64,000 bases of DNA, taken from LMUY01 sp964247705 (lineage in GTDB: Bacteria > Pseudomonadota > Alphaproteobacteria > Acetobacterales > Acetobacteraceae). Below, in pieces: positions 50,764-60,101 of this stretch. The notes beneath the pieces were generated by a model. That model was not told where the DNA came from, ran no database searches, and saw only the letters and a program-made list of their open reading frames with translations. The DNA lies in the NCBI GenBank assembly GCA_964247705.1, contig CAXTVQ010000005.1:1-64000 (forward strand), written 5' to 3'. The translations under genes and the position numbers were made by a program. Position 1 is the first letter of the stretch. Every line of letters begins with the position of its first letter.

Positions 50764-52134
50764 CTATTCCGCCGCTTTCGCCTCCGCTCCCGCGACCCTC
50801 GTGCGGGTGCGCATCGTTACCCATTCTTCCGCCGCGGTTGGGTGTATCCCGATCGTCTGGTCGAAATCCGCCTTGGTCGCACCGGCCGTCACGGCGACGG
50901 CGATGCCCTGCATCATCTCCGGCGCGTCGTCGCCGAGCATATGGGCTCCGACCACCTTCTGCGTGGACTGCTCCACGACGAGCTTCATCACCGAGCGGGA
51001 ATGCCGCCCGGTGAAGATGTGGCGCATGGGTGTGAACCGGGTCAGGTAGACGTCCACCGGGTAGCGGGCGGCCGCCTGCTCCTCGGTCAGGCCGACTGTG
51101 GCCATCGGCGGGTGGCTGAACACGGCTGTTGGAACGGCGTCGAAGTTCCAGTGGCGGCGCTGCGGGCTGAACAGACGGTCCGCCAGCATATGGCCCTCGG
51201 CGATCGCGACGGGGGTGAGGTTCAAATGGTTGGACACGTCGCCGATGGCGTAGATGTGCGGCTGACTGCTTTCGTGCAGGTCGTTCACGATGACAGCGCC
51301 GGTGGGCGTGGCGTGGACCCCGGCCGCATCCAGCCCCAGCGTGCGCGTGTTCGGGCGGCGGCCGACGGCCCAGAACACGAGGTCGGCCTGCCGCACCGCG
51401 CCGTCCTGCAGGTGGACGGTGTAGCCGGCTCCATCCCGCTCCACCTTCGACGGCGCCGTGCCACAGTGCAGCACCACGCCCTGAGCCTTGAGCGCCTCCG
51501 CCAAGGCCTCGCGCATGTCGTGGTCGAAGCCGCGCAATGGCAGCGGCGGGCGGCACACCAGTTCCACATGGGCTCCGAGCCCCGCGAAGATGCCGGCGAA
51601 CTCCACGGCGATGTAGCCGGCCCCCACCAGGATGATCCGCTCCGGCAGTTCCGGCAGATAGAAGGCGTCATCCGATACGATCCCAAGCTCGCATCCCGGC
51701 ATGTCCGGGCGCAGCGGGTGGCCGCCGACTGCGATGACGATGCGTTCCGCCGTCACACGCTGTCCGTCGATGTCCAAGGTGTGCGGGTCGGCGAACACGG
51801 CCCGCCCGTTGAACATGGTGCAGCCGCTGAGCAGGCCGGTGTAGATGCCGTTCAGCCGCTTGATCTCGGCGTTCTTCTTGGCGATGAAGCCGGCCCAGTC
51901 GTGCGTGCCGCGCCCGGTGCTCCAGCCGAAACCGCGGCTGTCGTCGGCGGCCATGCCGTAATCGGCCGCCATGACCATGAACTTCTTGGGCACGCAGCCG
52001 ACGTTCACGCAGGTGCCGCCCCAATGCGTGCTCTCCGCGATGCCGACCCGCGCGCCGTGCCCGGCGGCGATCCGGGCGCAGCGGACCCCGCCGGACCCGC
52101 CGCCGATAACGAACAGGTCGAAATCATAGGCCAT
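50764..52134 (-). CDS. gor: Glutathione-disulfide reductase
   Basis: An FAD- and NADPH-dependent dimeric enzyme keeping glutathione reduced; 456 residues. FAD loop IGGGSGGVRCARIA, the redox-active disulfide GGTCVNVGCVPKK (Cys42, Cys47), NADPH loop ILVGAGYIAVEFAGIFAGLG, YAIGDVSNHLNLTPVAIAEG and the interface histidine motif IGIHPTAAEE are all seen. ATG 52134 starts the FAD domain. Its neighbours on the same strand include a glutaredoxin gene upstream, so the block serves thiol homeostasis. Confidence 0.96.
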   Translation of the reverse strand: MAYDFDLFVIGGGSGGVRCARIAAGHGARVGIAESTHWGGTCVNVGCVPKKFMVMAADYGMAADDSRGFGWSTGRGTHDWAGFIAKKNAEIKRLNGIYTGLLSGCTMFNGRAVFADPHTLDIDGQRVTAERIVIAVGGHPLRPDMPGCELGIVSDDAFYLPELPERIILVGAGYIAVEFAGIFAGLGAHVELVCRPPLPLRGFDHDMREALAEALKAQGVVLHCGTAPSKVERDGAGYTVHLQDGAVRQADLVFWAVGRRPNTRTLGLDAAGVHATPTGAVIVNDLHESSQPHIYAIGDVSNHLNLTPVAIAEGHMLADRLFSPQRRHWNFDAVPTAVFSHPPMATVGLTEEQAAARYPVDVYLTRFTPMRHIFTGRHSRSVMKLVVEQSTQKVVGAHMLGDDAPEMMQGIAVAVTAGATKADFDQTIGIHPTAAEEWVTMRTRTRVAGAEAKAAE

Positions 52135-52184
52135 CGTGTTCACTCCAATCGGGACCGCCCGGGATCGGGGTTGGGTCGGGGGTG

Positions 52185-52931
52185 TCAGTGCAGGCGGCTC
52201 CAATCCGGCGGCGGTGCTTCGTCCAGCACGGCATCCCAGCCGAACTGCAGGAAGGGCAACCCGGCCCGGGCTGCGCCGACCAGGGCGCCGGCCAGGCCGG
52301 GGCCTCCGACTTCCTTGCGGGATAGCGGGCGCTTGAGGATCAGGTGACGTGCCTTGAGGGCGGGGATCAACGCCGGGTCCGTCACGTCCTCGAAGCCGCG
52401 CGGCAACCGGGTCATGGTATCGGACAGATCGAGGTGGAGACCGGCCTGCCCCGCGGCAGCGATGGCCGCTGTAAATGCCTCGCCGTCGTAGCGGATTGCG
52501 GTGCGTAGGGCGTCGAGCACGGGGCGGTCCAGCCCGTAGAACCCGGTGGCAAGGAAACAGCCGTCAACGGCCAAATGGAAGTAGAGAATACCCGGGCTGA
52601 TCTTCTTGAACCCGGGCCGCATCCAGACCAACCCGGCGTGTGTCTTGTAAGGGCTCTTGTCCTTGCTGAACCGGACGTCGCGGTTGATCCGGAACAGAGA
52701 CCGCTTGGCATCGCCCAAGAGCGGCACGTCACTGTTTGCCAGGGCGGCGCCTACTTCTTCTGCCAGGATGACCGCCGGGCCACGTACGTCCCGCTCGTAC
52801 CGGTCACGGCTCGCCTCGAACCACGGCCTTGTCTGATTGGCTGCCAGATCCTGGAAGAAGGTGAACGCGCCCTCGCCGAAGCCGGGAAAGCTGTTTCCCG
52901 GCCCGGCCTCGCCTCGCTTGCCGTGGTTCAG
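52185..52931 (-). CDS. DUF2461 family protein; start codon unusual
   Basis: Reading the frame upstream of the first usual start (GTG 52727) shows the missing family N-terminus: NSFPGFGEGAFTFFQDLAAN, then QTRPWFEASRDRYERDVRGP, then the region around PLLGDAKRSLFRINRDVRFS and KDKSPYKTHAGLVW. Coding therefore extends to at least 52898. No ATG, GTG or TTG exists between there and the glutaredoxin stop at 52957. CTG 52931 or CTG 52946 are the only near-starts. The feature is drawn to CTG 52931 (248 residues; family about 220-230). Either a rare CTG start or a base error is involved. The function of DUF2461 is unknown. Confidence 0.75.
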   Translation of the reverse strand: MNHGKRGEAGPGNSFPGFGEGAFTFFQDLAANQTRPWFEASRDRYERDVRGPAVILAEEVGAALANSDVPLLGDAKRSLFRINRDVRFSKDKSPYKTHAGLVWMRPGFKKISPGILYFHLAVDGCFLATGFYGLDRPVLDALRTAIRYDGEAFTAAIAAAGQAGLHLDLSDTMTRLPRGFEDVTDPALIPALKARHLILKRPLSRKEVGGPGLAGALVGAARAGLPFLQFGWDAVLDEAPPPDWSRLH

Positions 52932-52956
52932 TCTTGAGCGACTCAGTCTTGCAGAC

Positions 52957-53298
52957 TTAAGCAGCGGCCTTGTGCGGCACGCCCTTTTCCTTGAGCAGCG
53001 CCTCGAGTTCGCCGGACTGGAACATCTCGGTCACGATGTCACAGCCGCCGACGAACTCGCCATCCACGTAAAGCTGCGGGATGGTCGGCCAGTTCGAGAA
53101 CGCCTTGATGCCGTCGCGCAGCCCGGCGTCTTCCAGCACGTTGGCCGTTTGGAACGGCACGCCCAGGTGGCTCAGGATCTGGACCACCCGCGCCGAGAAG
53201 CCGCATTGCGGGAACAGCGCGTTGCCCTTCATGAACAGCATCACGCGATTGTCCGTAATGTCCTTCTGGATGCGGGAAGCAGCGGTAGCATCACTCAT
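52957..53298 (-). CDS. grxD: Monothiol glutaredoxin, Grx4/GrxD family
   Basis: A 113-residue CGFS glutaredoxin that carries Fe-S clusters, usually with BolA. VMLFMKGNALFPQCGFSARV has the CGFS motif with Cys32, and SNWPTIPQLYVDGEFVGGCD holds the cis-Pro and GG-C-D glutathione site. ATG 53298 is used. The bolA gene lies directly upstream, a known functional pair. The DUF2461 frame begins about 26 bases after its stop. Confidence 0.96.
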   Translation of the reverse strand: MSDATAASRIQKDITDNRVMLFMKGNALFPQCGFSARVVQILSHLGVPFQTANVLEDAGLRDGIKAFSNWPTIPQLYVDGEFVGGCDIVTEMFQSGELEALLKEKGVPHKAAA

Positions 53299-53337
53299 CG
53301 GGGTTCTCTCCAAGGTCGGTGGCAAAAAACGGACGGG

Positions 53338-53577
53338 TTAGGGAGTTTCGGGTGCAGACGTCTGCAGGGCAAGGGCGTGAAGCTCGCCGCCCATGCGGCC
53401 GCGCAGGGCAGCATAGACGAGTTGGTGCTGCTTGACGCGGGACATGCCGCGGAACATTTCGCTCGTCACGGTGGCAGCGTAGTGGTCCCCGTCCCCGGCC
53501 AAATCCTCGACCGTCACGCGCGCATCGGGAAGCGCTGCGCGGATCATTGCCTCGATCTCAGTGGCGGCCATGGCCAT
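53338..53577 (-). CDS. bolA: BolA family protein
   Basis: A 79-residue protein. MAATEIEAMIRAALPDARVT, VEDLAGDGDHYAATVTSEMF and RVKQHQLVYAALRGRMGGEL HALAL are the complete BolA fold, with the conserved His in VKQHQLVY. It forms an Fe-S-binding heterodimer with the CGFS glutaredoxin encoded next to it. ATG 53577 or 53571 are possible starts (MAMAATE). It follows purL on the same strand after about 118 bases, an order common in alphaproteobacteria. Confidence 0.93.
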   Translation of the reverse strand: MAMAATEIEAMIRAALPDARVTVEDLAGDGDHYAATVTSEMFRGMSRVKQHQLVYAALRGRMGGELHALALQTSAPETP

Positions 53578-53695
53578 CGTGACAGCACTTTCGCGGTTGC
53601 ATGATGGTATGGTGACGAGCCCGGGCGATGTCAATTTGGGTCAGGTTCGACGGCCGGGCGCCGGGTCCGAGGTGCAGCGACCGCTCAGTCTGCGA

Positions 53696-55932
<2,237 letters not shown>

Positions 55933-55936
<4 letters not shown>

Positions 55937-56628
55937 CCCGCCAGCGCCTCCACCAGTCCGGCAAACAGCGGCGCACCGTCCGTGCCGCCCATGAGCGGGT
56001 CCACCAGGTCCTCCGGATGCGGCATCAGGCCCAGCACGCGCAGATTGGCGCTGTAGACGCCGGCGATCGACCGGGCGGAGCCGTTCGGGTTGGCGGCGCG
56101 GTCCGGCTCGCCCTCCGGGGTGACGTAGCGGAATGCGACCCGGCCATCGCCCTCCAGCCGGTCGAGCGTCGCCGGATCGGCGGTGTAGTTGCCGTCGCCG
56201 TGCGCCATCGGGGCGCGAAAGACGTGGCCCTGCTGGTAGTGCCGGGTGAACGCCGTCCCAGCCCGTTCTACGCGCAGGTGGCAGTCCCGCGAGAGGAAGC
56301 GCAGCGCCGCGTTACGCAGCAGGGCGCCGGGCAGCAACTGCGCCTCGGTCAGGATCTGGAAGCCGTTGCATATGCCCAGAACGTGGCCCCCCGTGGCCGC
56401 GAAGGCGCGGATGGCCGCCATGATCGGGGAATGCGCCGCCATCGCGCCGCAGCGCAGGTAGTCGCCGTGCGAGAACCCGCCGGGCAGGACCACGAGGTCG
56501 ACCCCGTCCGGCAACGTGGTGTCGCGGTGCCAGACCGTTTCCGGCCGCTGGCCCGCAGCCCGGTGCAGCGCGATGGCGACGTCCCGCTCGCGGTTGGTCC
56601 CGGGAAAGACGACGATGGCGGTTCTCAC
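55933..56628 (-). CDS. purQ: Phosphoribosylformylglycinamidine synthase subunit PurQ
   Basis: The glutaminase subunit supplying ammonia to PurL, 231 residues. VVFPGTNRERDVAIALHRAA is the N-terminus, VVLPGGFSHGDYLRCGAMAA the oxyanion region, and VLGICNGFQILTEAQLLPGA contains the catalytic cysteine. AHGDGNYTA and LGLMPHPEDLVDPLMGG hold the later His/Glu residues. GTG 56628 is the start; no ATG fits the conserved N-terminus. The third partner purS, usually directly upstream, is absent; a divergent ABC operon is there instead. Confidence 0.96.
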
Positions 56629-56694
56629 GGCCGGGGCCTCCTCGACAAAGCGGCGCGCCCGTTGTGTAGCACGTCCGCAGGCGGCGTGACCCTT

Positions 56695-56724
56695 GCATGA
56701 CACGGGATAAAAATCCCGCCATGC
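56695..56724. promoter_or_regulatory. Two-part inverted repeat in the purQ/ABC divergent region
   Basis: GCATG-aca-CGGGAT-AAAA-ATCCCG-c-CATGC: two nested palindromic arms, 5 and 6 bases, around AAAA. It lies 67 bases upstream of the purQ start and 28 bases before the TTG start of the amino-acid binding-protein gene. It may be an operator for a dimeric repressor or a leader hairpin. A regulator cannot be named. Confidence 0.4.
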
Positions 56725-56751
56725 TCGGGCATCTAAACAAAGGATCCTGCC

Positions 56752-57579
56752 TTGACCCGCTTGACCGCCGCTATAGCAACGCTTTTGGCCCTCGCGCCCG
56801 CGGCATACGCCAAGGACTGGACGCACATCACCATCGCGACCGAGGGCGCCTTCCCACCCTACAACTTCCACGCGCCGGACGGCTCGCTCGCCGGGTTCGA
56901 AATCGATTACGCGCACGCGCTGTGCGCCGACATGAAGGTGCAGTGCGACATCATCGCGCAGGATTGGGATGGCATCATCCCCGGTCTGCAAGCGGGCAAA
57001 TACGATGCCATCATGGCCGCGATGAGCATCACGCCCAAGCGCCGCGAGGTGCTCGCGTTCGCTGGGCCCTATGTCGGCTCGCCGACCACCTTCGCGATGA
57101 GCAAGGATGCCGGCGGCACCCTGCCGATGACCGGTGTTGCCGTGTCCCTCGACGACCCGGCCGCCGCCAAGACGCAGCTCGAACCGGTCCGCCAGGCGCT
57201 GAAGGGCAAGGTGCTGGGCGTGCAGGTCAGCACGATCCAGTCCGACGTCGCCAACACCTACTTCAAGGACGTGCTCAGTGAGATCCGCGTCTACAAGACG
57301 ACGCAGGAGGAGGACCTCGACATGCAGGCCGGCCGCATCGATGCGATCTGCGGCAGCGAGTCCGTCCTCGTCACCAGCCTCGAGAACCCGGCGGAGAACG
57401 CCGTCCTCGCCGGACCGCTGCTGCGCGGGGGCGCCACCGGCATCGGCTCCGGCGTCGGCCTGCGCAAGAGCGATCCCGAGCTCAAGGCCATGTTCGACAA
57501 GGCGATCGCCGACCTGAAGGCGGACGGCACGACGAGCAAGCTGTCGGTGAAGTGGTTCAAGGTCGATATCAGCTTGTGA
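56752..57579 (+). CDS. Polar amino-acid ABC transporter substrate-binding protein
   Basis: A periplasmic family 3 solute-binding protein, 275 residues, of the lysine/arginine/ornithine, histidine and opine type. The signal peptide is TRLTAAIATLLALAPAAYAK, then ITIATEGAFPPYNFHAPDGS and LAGFEIDYAHALC. DAIMAAMSITPKRREVLAFA is the binding-site strand. The TTG at 56752 follows AAAGGA and gives a good signal peptide. It is the first gene of a four-gene importer operon with GTGA and ATGA overlaps. Confidence 0.9.
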   Translation: MTRLTAAIATLLALAPAAYAKDWTHITIATEGAFPPYNFHAPDGSLAGFEIDYAHALCADMKVQCDIIAQDWDGIIPGLQAGKYDAIMAAMSITPKRREVLAFAGPYVGSPTTFAMSKDAGGTLPMTGVAVSLDDPAAAKTQLEPVRQALKGKVLGVQVSTIQSDVANTYFKDVLSEIRVYKTTQEEDLDMQAGRIDAICGSESVLVTSLENPAENAVLAGPLLRGGATGIGSGVGLRKSDPELKAMFDKAIADLKADGTTSKLSVKWFKVDISL

Positions 57580-58298
57580 CCGCGCTGGTGCCCGGCTTCG
57601 CGCCCCTGGGCTTTGGCCCGACGGGATGGGGCGCCGCGCTGCTCACCGCGGCGCTGATGACGCTCGCGGTTTCGGTCTGCGCCTTCTTCGCCGGGCTCGG
57701 CTTCGGAACGCTGGGCGCGTCGGCCAAGCTCGCGGGGGGCCCGGTGCTGCGCGGGGTGGCCGGCGCCTACACCACGCTGATGCGCGGAATCCCGGATCTG
57801 CTGGTGATCTACCTATTCTATTTCGGCGGGTCGGCCGTGTTGACGCAGGTGGCGGGTTGGCTCGGCAGCACCGGCTTCTTCGGCCTCAACGGCTTCATGG
57901 TGGGCGTGCTTGCCGTGGGCCTGGTCTCGGGCGCCTACCAGACCGAGGTGCTCCGCGGCGCCTACGCTGCCATTCCTCGCGGCGAAGTGGAGGCGGCCCG
58001 CGTGTCCGGCATGAGCGGCGCCACGATGCTGCGCCGGATCACGGGGCCGCTTGCACTGCGCACCGCGCTGCCCGGCATGGGTAACGTGTGGCAGATGGTG
58101 CTGAAGGAGTCGGCCCTGATCTCCGTCACCGGATTGGTGGATCTGATGCGGCAGACGGAGATCGCCGCCGGGTCCACCCGTTTGCCGTTCCTGTTCTATG
58201 CCGCGGCCGCCGGGCTGTATCTCGTGCTCACCACGGGGTCCGCGGCCCTGTTCCGCGGGGCCGAGCGCACCACCCGGCGGGGGGCCGCCCTCGCGTGA
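57576..58298 (+). CDS. Polar amino-acid ABC transporter permease (HisQ/OccQ type)
   Basis: A 240-residue inner-membrane permease with five helices. TLAVSVCAFFAGLGFGTLGA is the first helix region, then TTLMRGIPDLLVIYLFYFGG (conserved RGIPxLL) and QTEVLRGAYAAIPRGEVEAA (EAA-type ATPase contact). GTG 57576 overlaps the binding-protein stop. It pairs with the next permease. Confidence 0.92.
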   Translation: MTALVPGFAPLGFGPTGWGAALLTAALMTLAVSVCAFFAGLGFGTLGASAKLAGGPVLRGVAGAYTTLMRGIPDLLVIYLFYFGGSAVLTQVAGWLGSTGFFGLNGFMVGVLAVGLVSGAYQTEVLRGAYAAIPRGEVEAARVSGMSGATMLRRITGPLALRTALPGMGNVWQMVLKESALISVTGLVDLMRQTEIAAGSTRLPFLFYAAAAGLYLVLTTGSAALFRGAERTTRRGAALA

Positions 58299-58966
58299 CC
58301 GGTTTCATGGCCGACACCTTCGTCCGGTTGCTGAGCGGCGTGCCGATGACGCTGGAACTGGCGTTCTGCTCTGTCGCCCTCGGCGCGATCCTGGCTGCGT
58401 GCCTGGCGCTGCTGGCCCGGGCGGGCGGGGTCGGGGCCTGGTTCGCCCGCGGCTACATCTTCGCGTTCCGGGGGTCGCCGCTGCTGGTGCAGATCTTCCT
58501 CATATACTACGGGCTCGGGCAGTTCCCGGCCGTCCGGCACTCTGCGCTCTGGCCGTTGCTGCGGCAGCCCTGGTGGTGCGCGCTGCTCGCTTTGTCGCTC
58601 AACACGGCGGCTTACGGGGCCGAAGTGATCCGCGGCGGGTTGCTCTCCGTGCCACGTGGCCAAGCCGAGGCGGGCCGGGTCTGCGGCATGTCCACCTTTG
58701 CCCTCTACCGCCGCATCATCCTGCCGCTTGCCATCCGCCAGGCGATCCCAGCCTACGGCAACGAGATCATCATCATGGTCAAGTCCACGTCGCTCGCCAG
58801 CGTGATCACCGTCATGGAGGTGACCGGCATCGCCCAAGGCATCATCAGCGAGACGTTCCGTGCGCTTCCCGTGTTCGTCTGCGCTGCTGCGATCTATCTC
58901 GCGATCAACTTCTCCATTGCCGGCGGGATCCGCTTGCTGGAACGCCGTTTGGCGGTGGCGGCATGA
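58295..58966 (+). CDS. Polar amino-acid ABC transporter permease (HisM/OccM type)
   Basis: A 223-residue permease. SGVPMTLELAFCSVALGAIL starts the first helix, and FAFRGSPLLVQIFLIYYGLG is the RGTPLLVQ family motif. NTAAYGAEVIRGGLLSVPRG and QAEAGRVCGMSTFALYRRII form the EAA loop. GTG 58295 overlaps the previous stop; ATG 58307 is an alternative. Stop and ATPase start overlap (ATGA). Confidence 0.92.
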   Translation: MTGFMADTFVRLLSGVPMTLELAFCSVALGAILAACLALLARAGGVGAWFARGYIFAFRGSPLLVQIFLIYYGLGQFPAVRHSALWPLLRQPWWCALLALSLNTAAYGAEVIRGGLLSVPRGQAEAGRVCGMSTFALYRRIILPLAIRQAIPAYGNEIIIMVKSTSLASVITVMEVTGIAQGIISETFRALPVFVCAAAIYLAINFSIAGGIRLLERRLAVAA

Positions 58967-59733
58967 CGCAGAGCGCCGTCGCCGTCCGCGACCTGCGCAA
59001 GCGGTATGGCGCGTTGGAGGTCCTCAAGGGCATCTCGCTCGAGGCCTGCACCGGCGAGGTGACTTCAATCGTCGGCGCGTCCGGCTCCGGCAAGAGCACG
59101 CTGCTACGCTGCATCCCGCTGCTTGAGATTCCCGACGCGGGCGACGTGGGCGTAGGCGGCGAGTGGCTGGCCTGGCGGTCCCGCGGCACGACACGGTTAC
59201 CGGCGGACAAGGCTCAGGTCAGCCGTCTGCGCAGCCGGCTCGGCTTCGTGTTCCAATCGTTCAATCTTTGGTCGCATATGACGGTGCTGGGCAACGTCGT
59301 TGAGGCGCCGATCCACGTGCAAGGCCGGCCCCGGGCGGAAGCGACGCAGGAAGCCCACGTCTTGCTCGCCAAGGTCGGCCTCGCGGACAAGGCAGGCGCT
59401 TACCCTGCACAGCTCTCGGGCGGACAGCAGCAGCGGGTTGCCATTGCCCGGGCGCTCGCCATGCGCCCAGCAGCGCTTCTGCTGGACGAGCCGACCAGCG
59501 CGCTCGATCCGGAACTCGTTGGGGAGGTGCTCCGCGTGATCCGGGCGTTGGCGGAGGAAGGACGCACGATGCTGATCGTAACGCACGAGATGGGATTTGC
59601 GCGGGATGTGTCGTCGCGTGCGGTCTTCCTGCATCAAGGGGTGATCGAGGAAGAAGGACCGCCAGCGCAGGTGTTTGAGGACCCGGTCAGCGAGCGGTGC
59701 CGTCAGTTTGTGACGAGCCACCTGCGGCGGTGA
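58963..59733 (+). CDS. Polar amino-acid ABC transporter ATP-binding protein (HisP/OccP type)
   Basis: A 256-residue ATPase. Walker A is GASGSGKSTLLRC (38-46 for the core), the Q-loop FVFQSFNLWSHMTVLGNV, the signature QLSGGQQQRVAIARALAM, Walker B LLLDEPTSALDPELVGEVL and the H-loop IVTHEMGFARDV. The FNLWSHMTVLxNV phrase is typical for histidine/opine-type importers, as in OccP and HisP. It is the last gene of the operon; a perfect hairpin follows. Confidence 0.94.
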   Translation: MTQSAVAVRDLRKRYGALEVLKGISLEACTGEVTSIVGASGSGKSTLLRCIPLLEIPDAGDVGVGGEWLAWRSRGTTRLPADKAQVSRLRSRLGFVFQSFNLWSHMTVLGNVVEAPIHVQGRPRAEATQEAHVLLAKVGLADKAGAYPAQLSGGQQQRVAIARALAMRPAALLLDEPTSALDPELVGEVLRVIRALAEEGRTMLIVTHEMGFARDVSSRAVFLHQGVIEEEGPPAQVFEDPVSERCRQFVTSHLRR

Positions 59734-59780
59734 GAGAGCAGGCGTATGTGGGGGTTGAGGAGTTCTGGATGCGCTCAATG

Positions 59781-59807
59781 CCCTCTCCCGTGGAAGACGG
59801 GAGAGGG
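59781..59807. terminator. Perfect 11-base hairpin between convergent genes
   Basis: CCCTCTCCCGT-GGAAG-ACGGGAGAGGG, a perfect stem. It separates the amino-acid importer operon from the convergent DUF427/clpA side. On the plus strand AGTAGAAAA follows, without a T-run. It shares its CCCTCTCCCG core with the hairpin at 35209, so it is probably a member of a dispersed family that serves as a bidirectional terminator. Confidence 0.55.
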
Positions 59808-59819
59808 AGTAGAAAATGG

Positions 59820-60101
59820 CTAGGCGCTGACTTGAACGCCTTTCCAGAATGCAACGCGGCCTTTGATCTCTTTTGCAGCGTCTTTCGGCTCGGGATAGTA
59901 CCAGACAGCGTCCTTGTTGACCGCGCCACCCGTCTCGATCGAGTAGTAGTGCGCAGTGCCTTTCCACGGGCAGATGCTCGTGTGGTTGCTGGTTTTCAGT
60001 ATTCCCGACACCACGGCGGTAGCGGGGAAGTATGCGTTCCCCTCCACCGTCACAATGTCATCGCTCTCAGCAATGAGCGCGCCGTTCCAGGTCGCCTTCA
60101 T
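59820..60101 (-). CDS. DUF427 domain protein (second, short)
   Basis: A 93-residue single-domain DUF427 protein. MKATWNGALIAESDDIVTVE and GNAYFPATAVVSGIL form the N-terminal strands, and CPWKGTAHYYSIETGGAVNK with DAVWYYPEP is the diagnostic core. The ATG at 60101 overlaps the clpA stop (ATGA), so its translation follows clpA. Function unknown. Confidence 0.92.
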   Translation of the reverse strand: MKATWNGALIAESDDIVTVEGNAYFPATAVVSGILKTSNHTSICPWKGTAHYYSIETGGAVNKDAVWYYPEPKDAAKEIKGRVAFWKGVQVSA

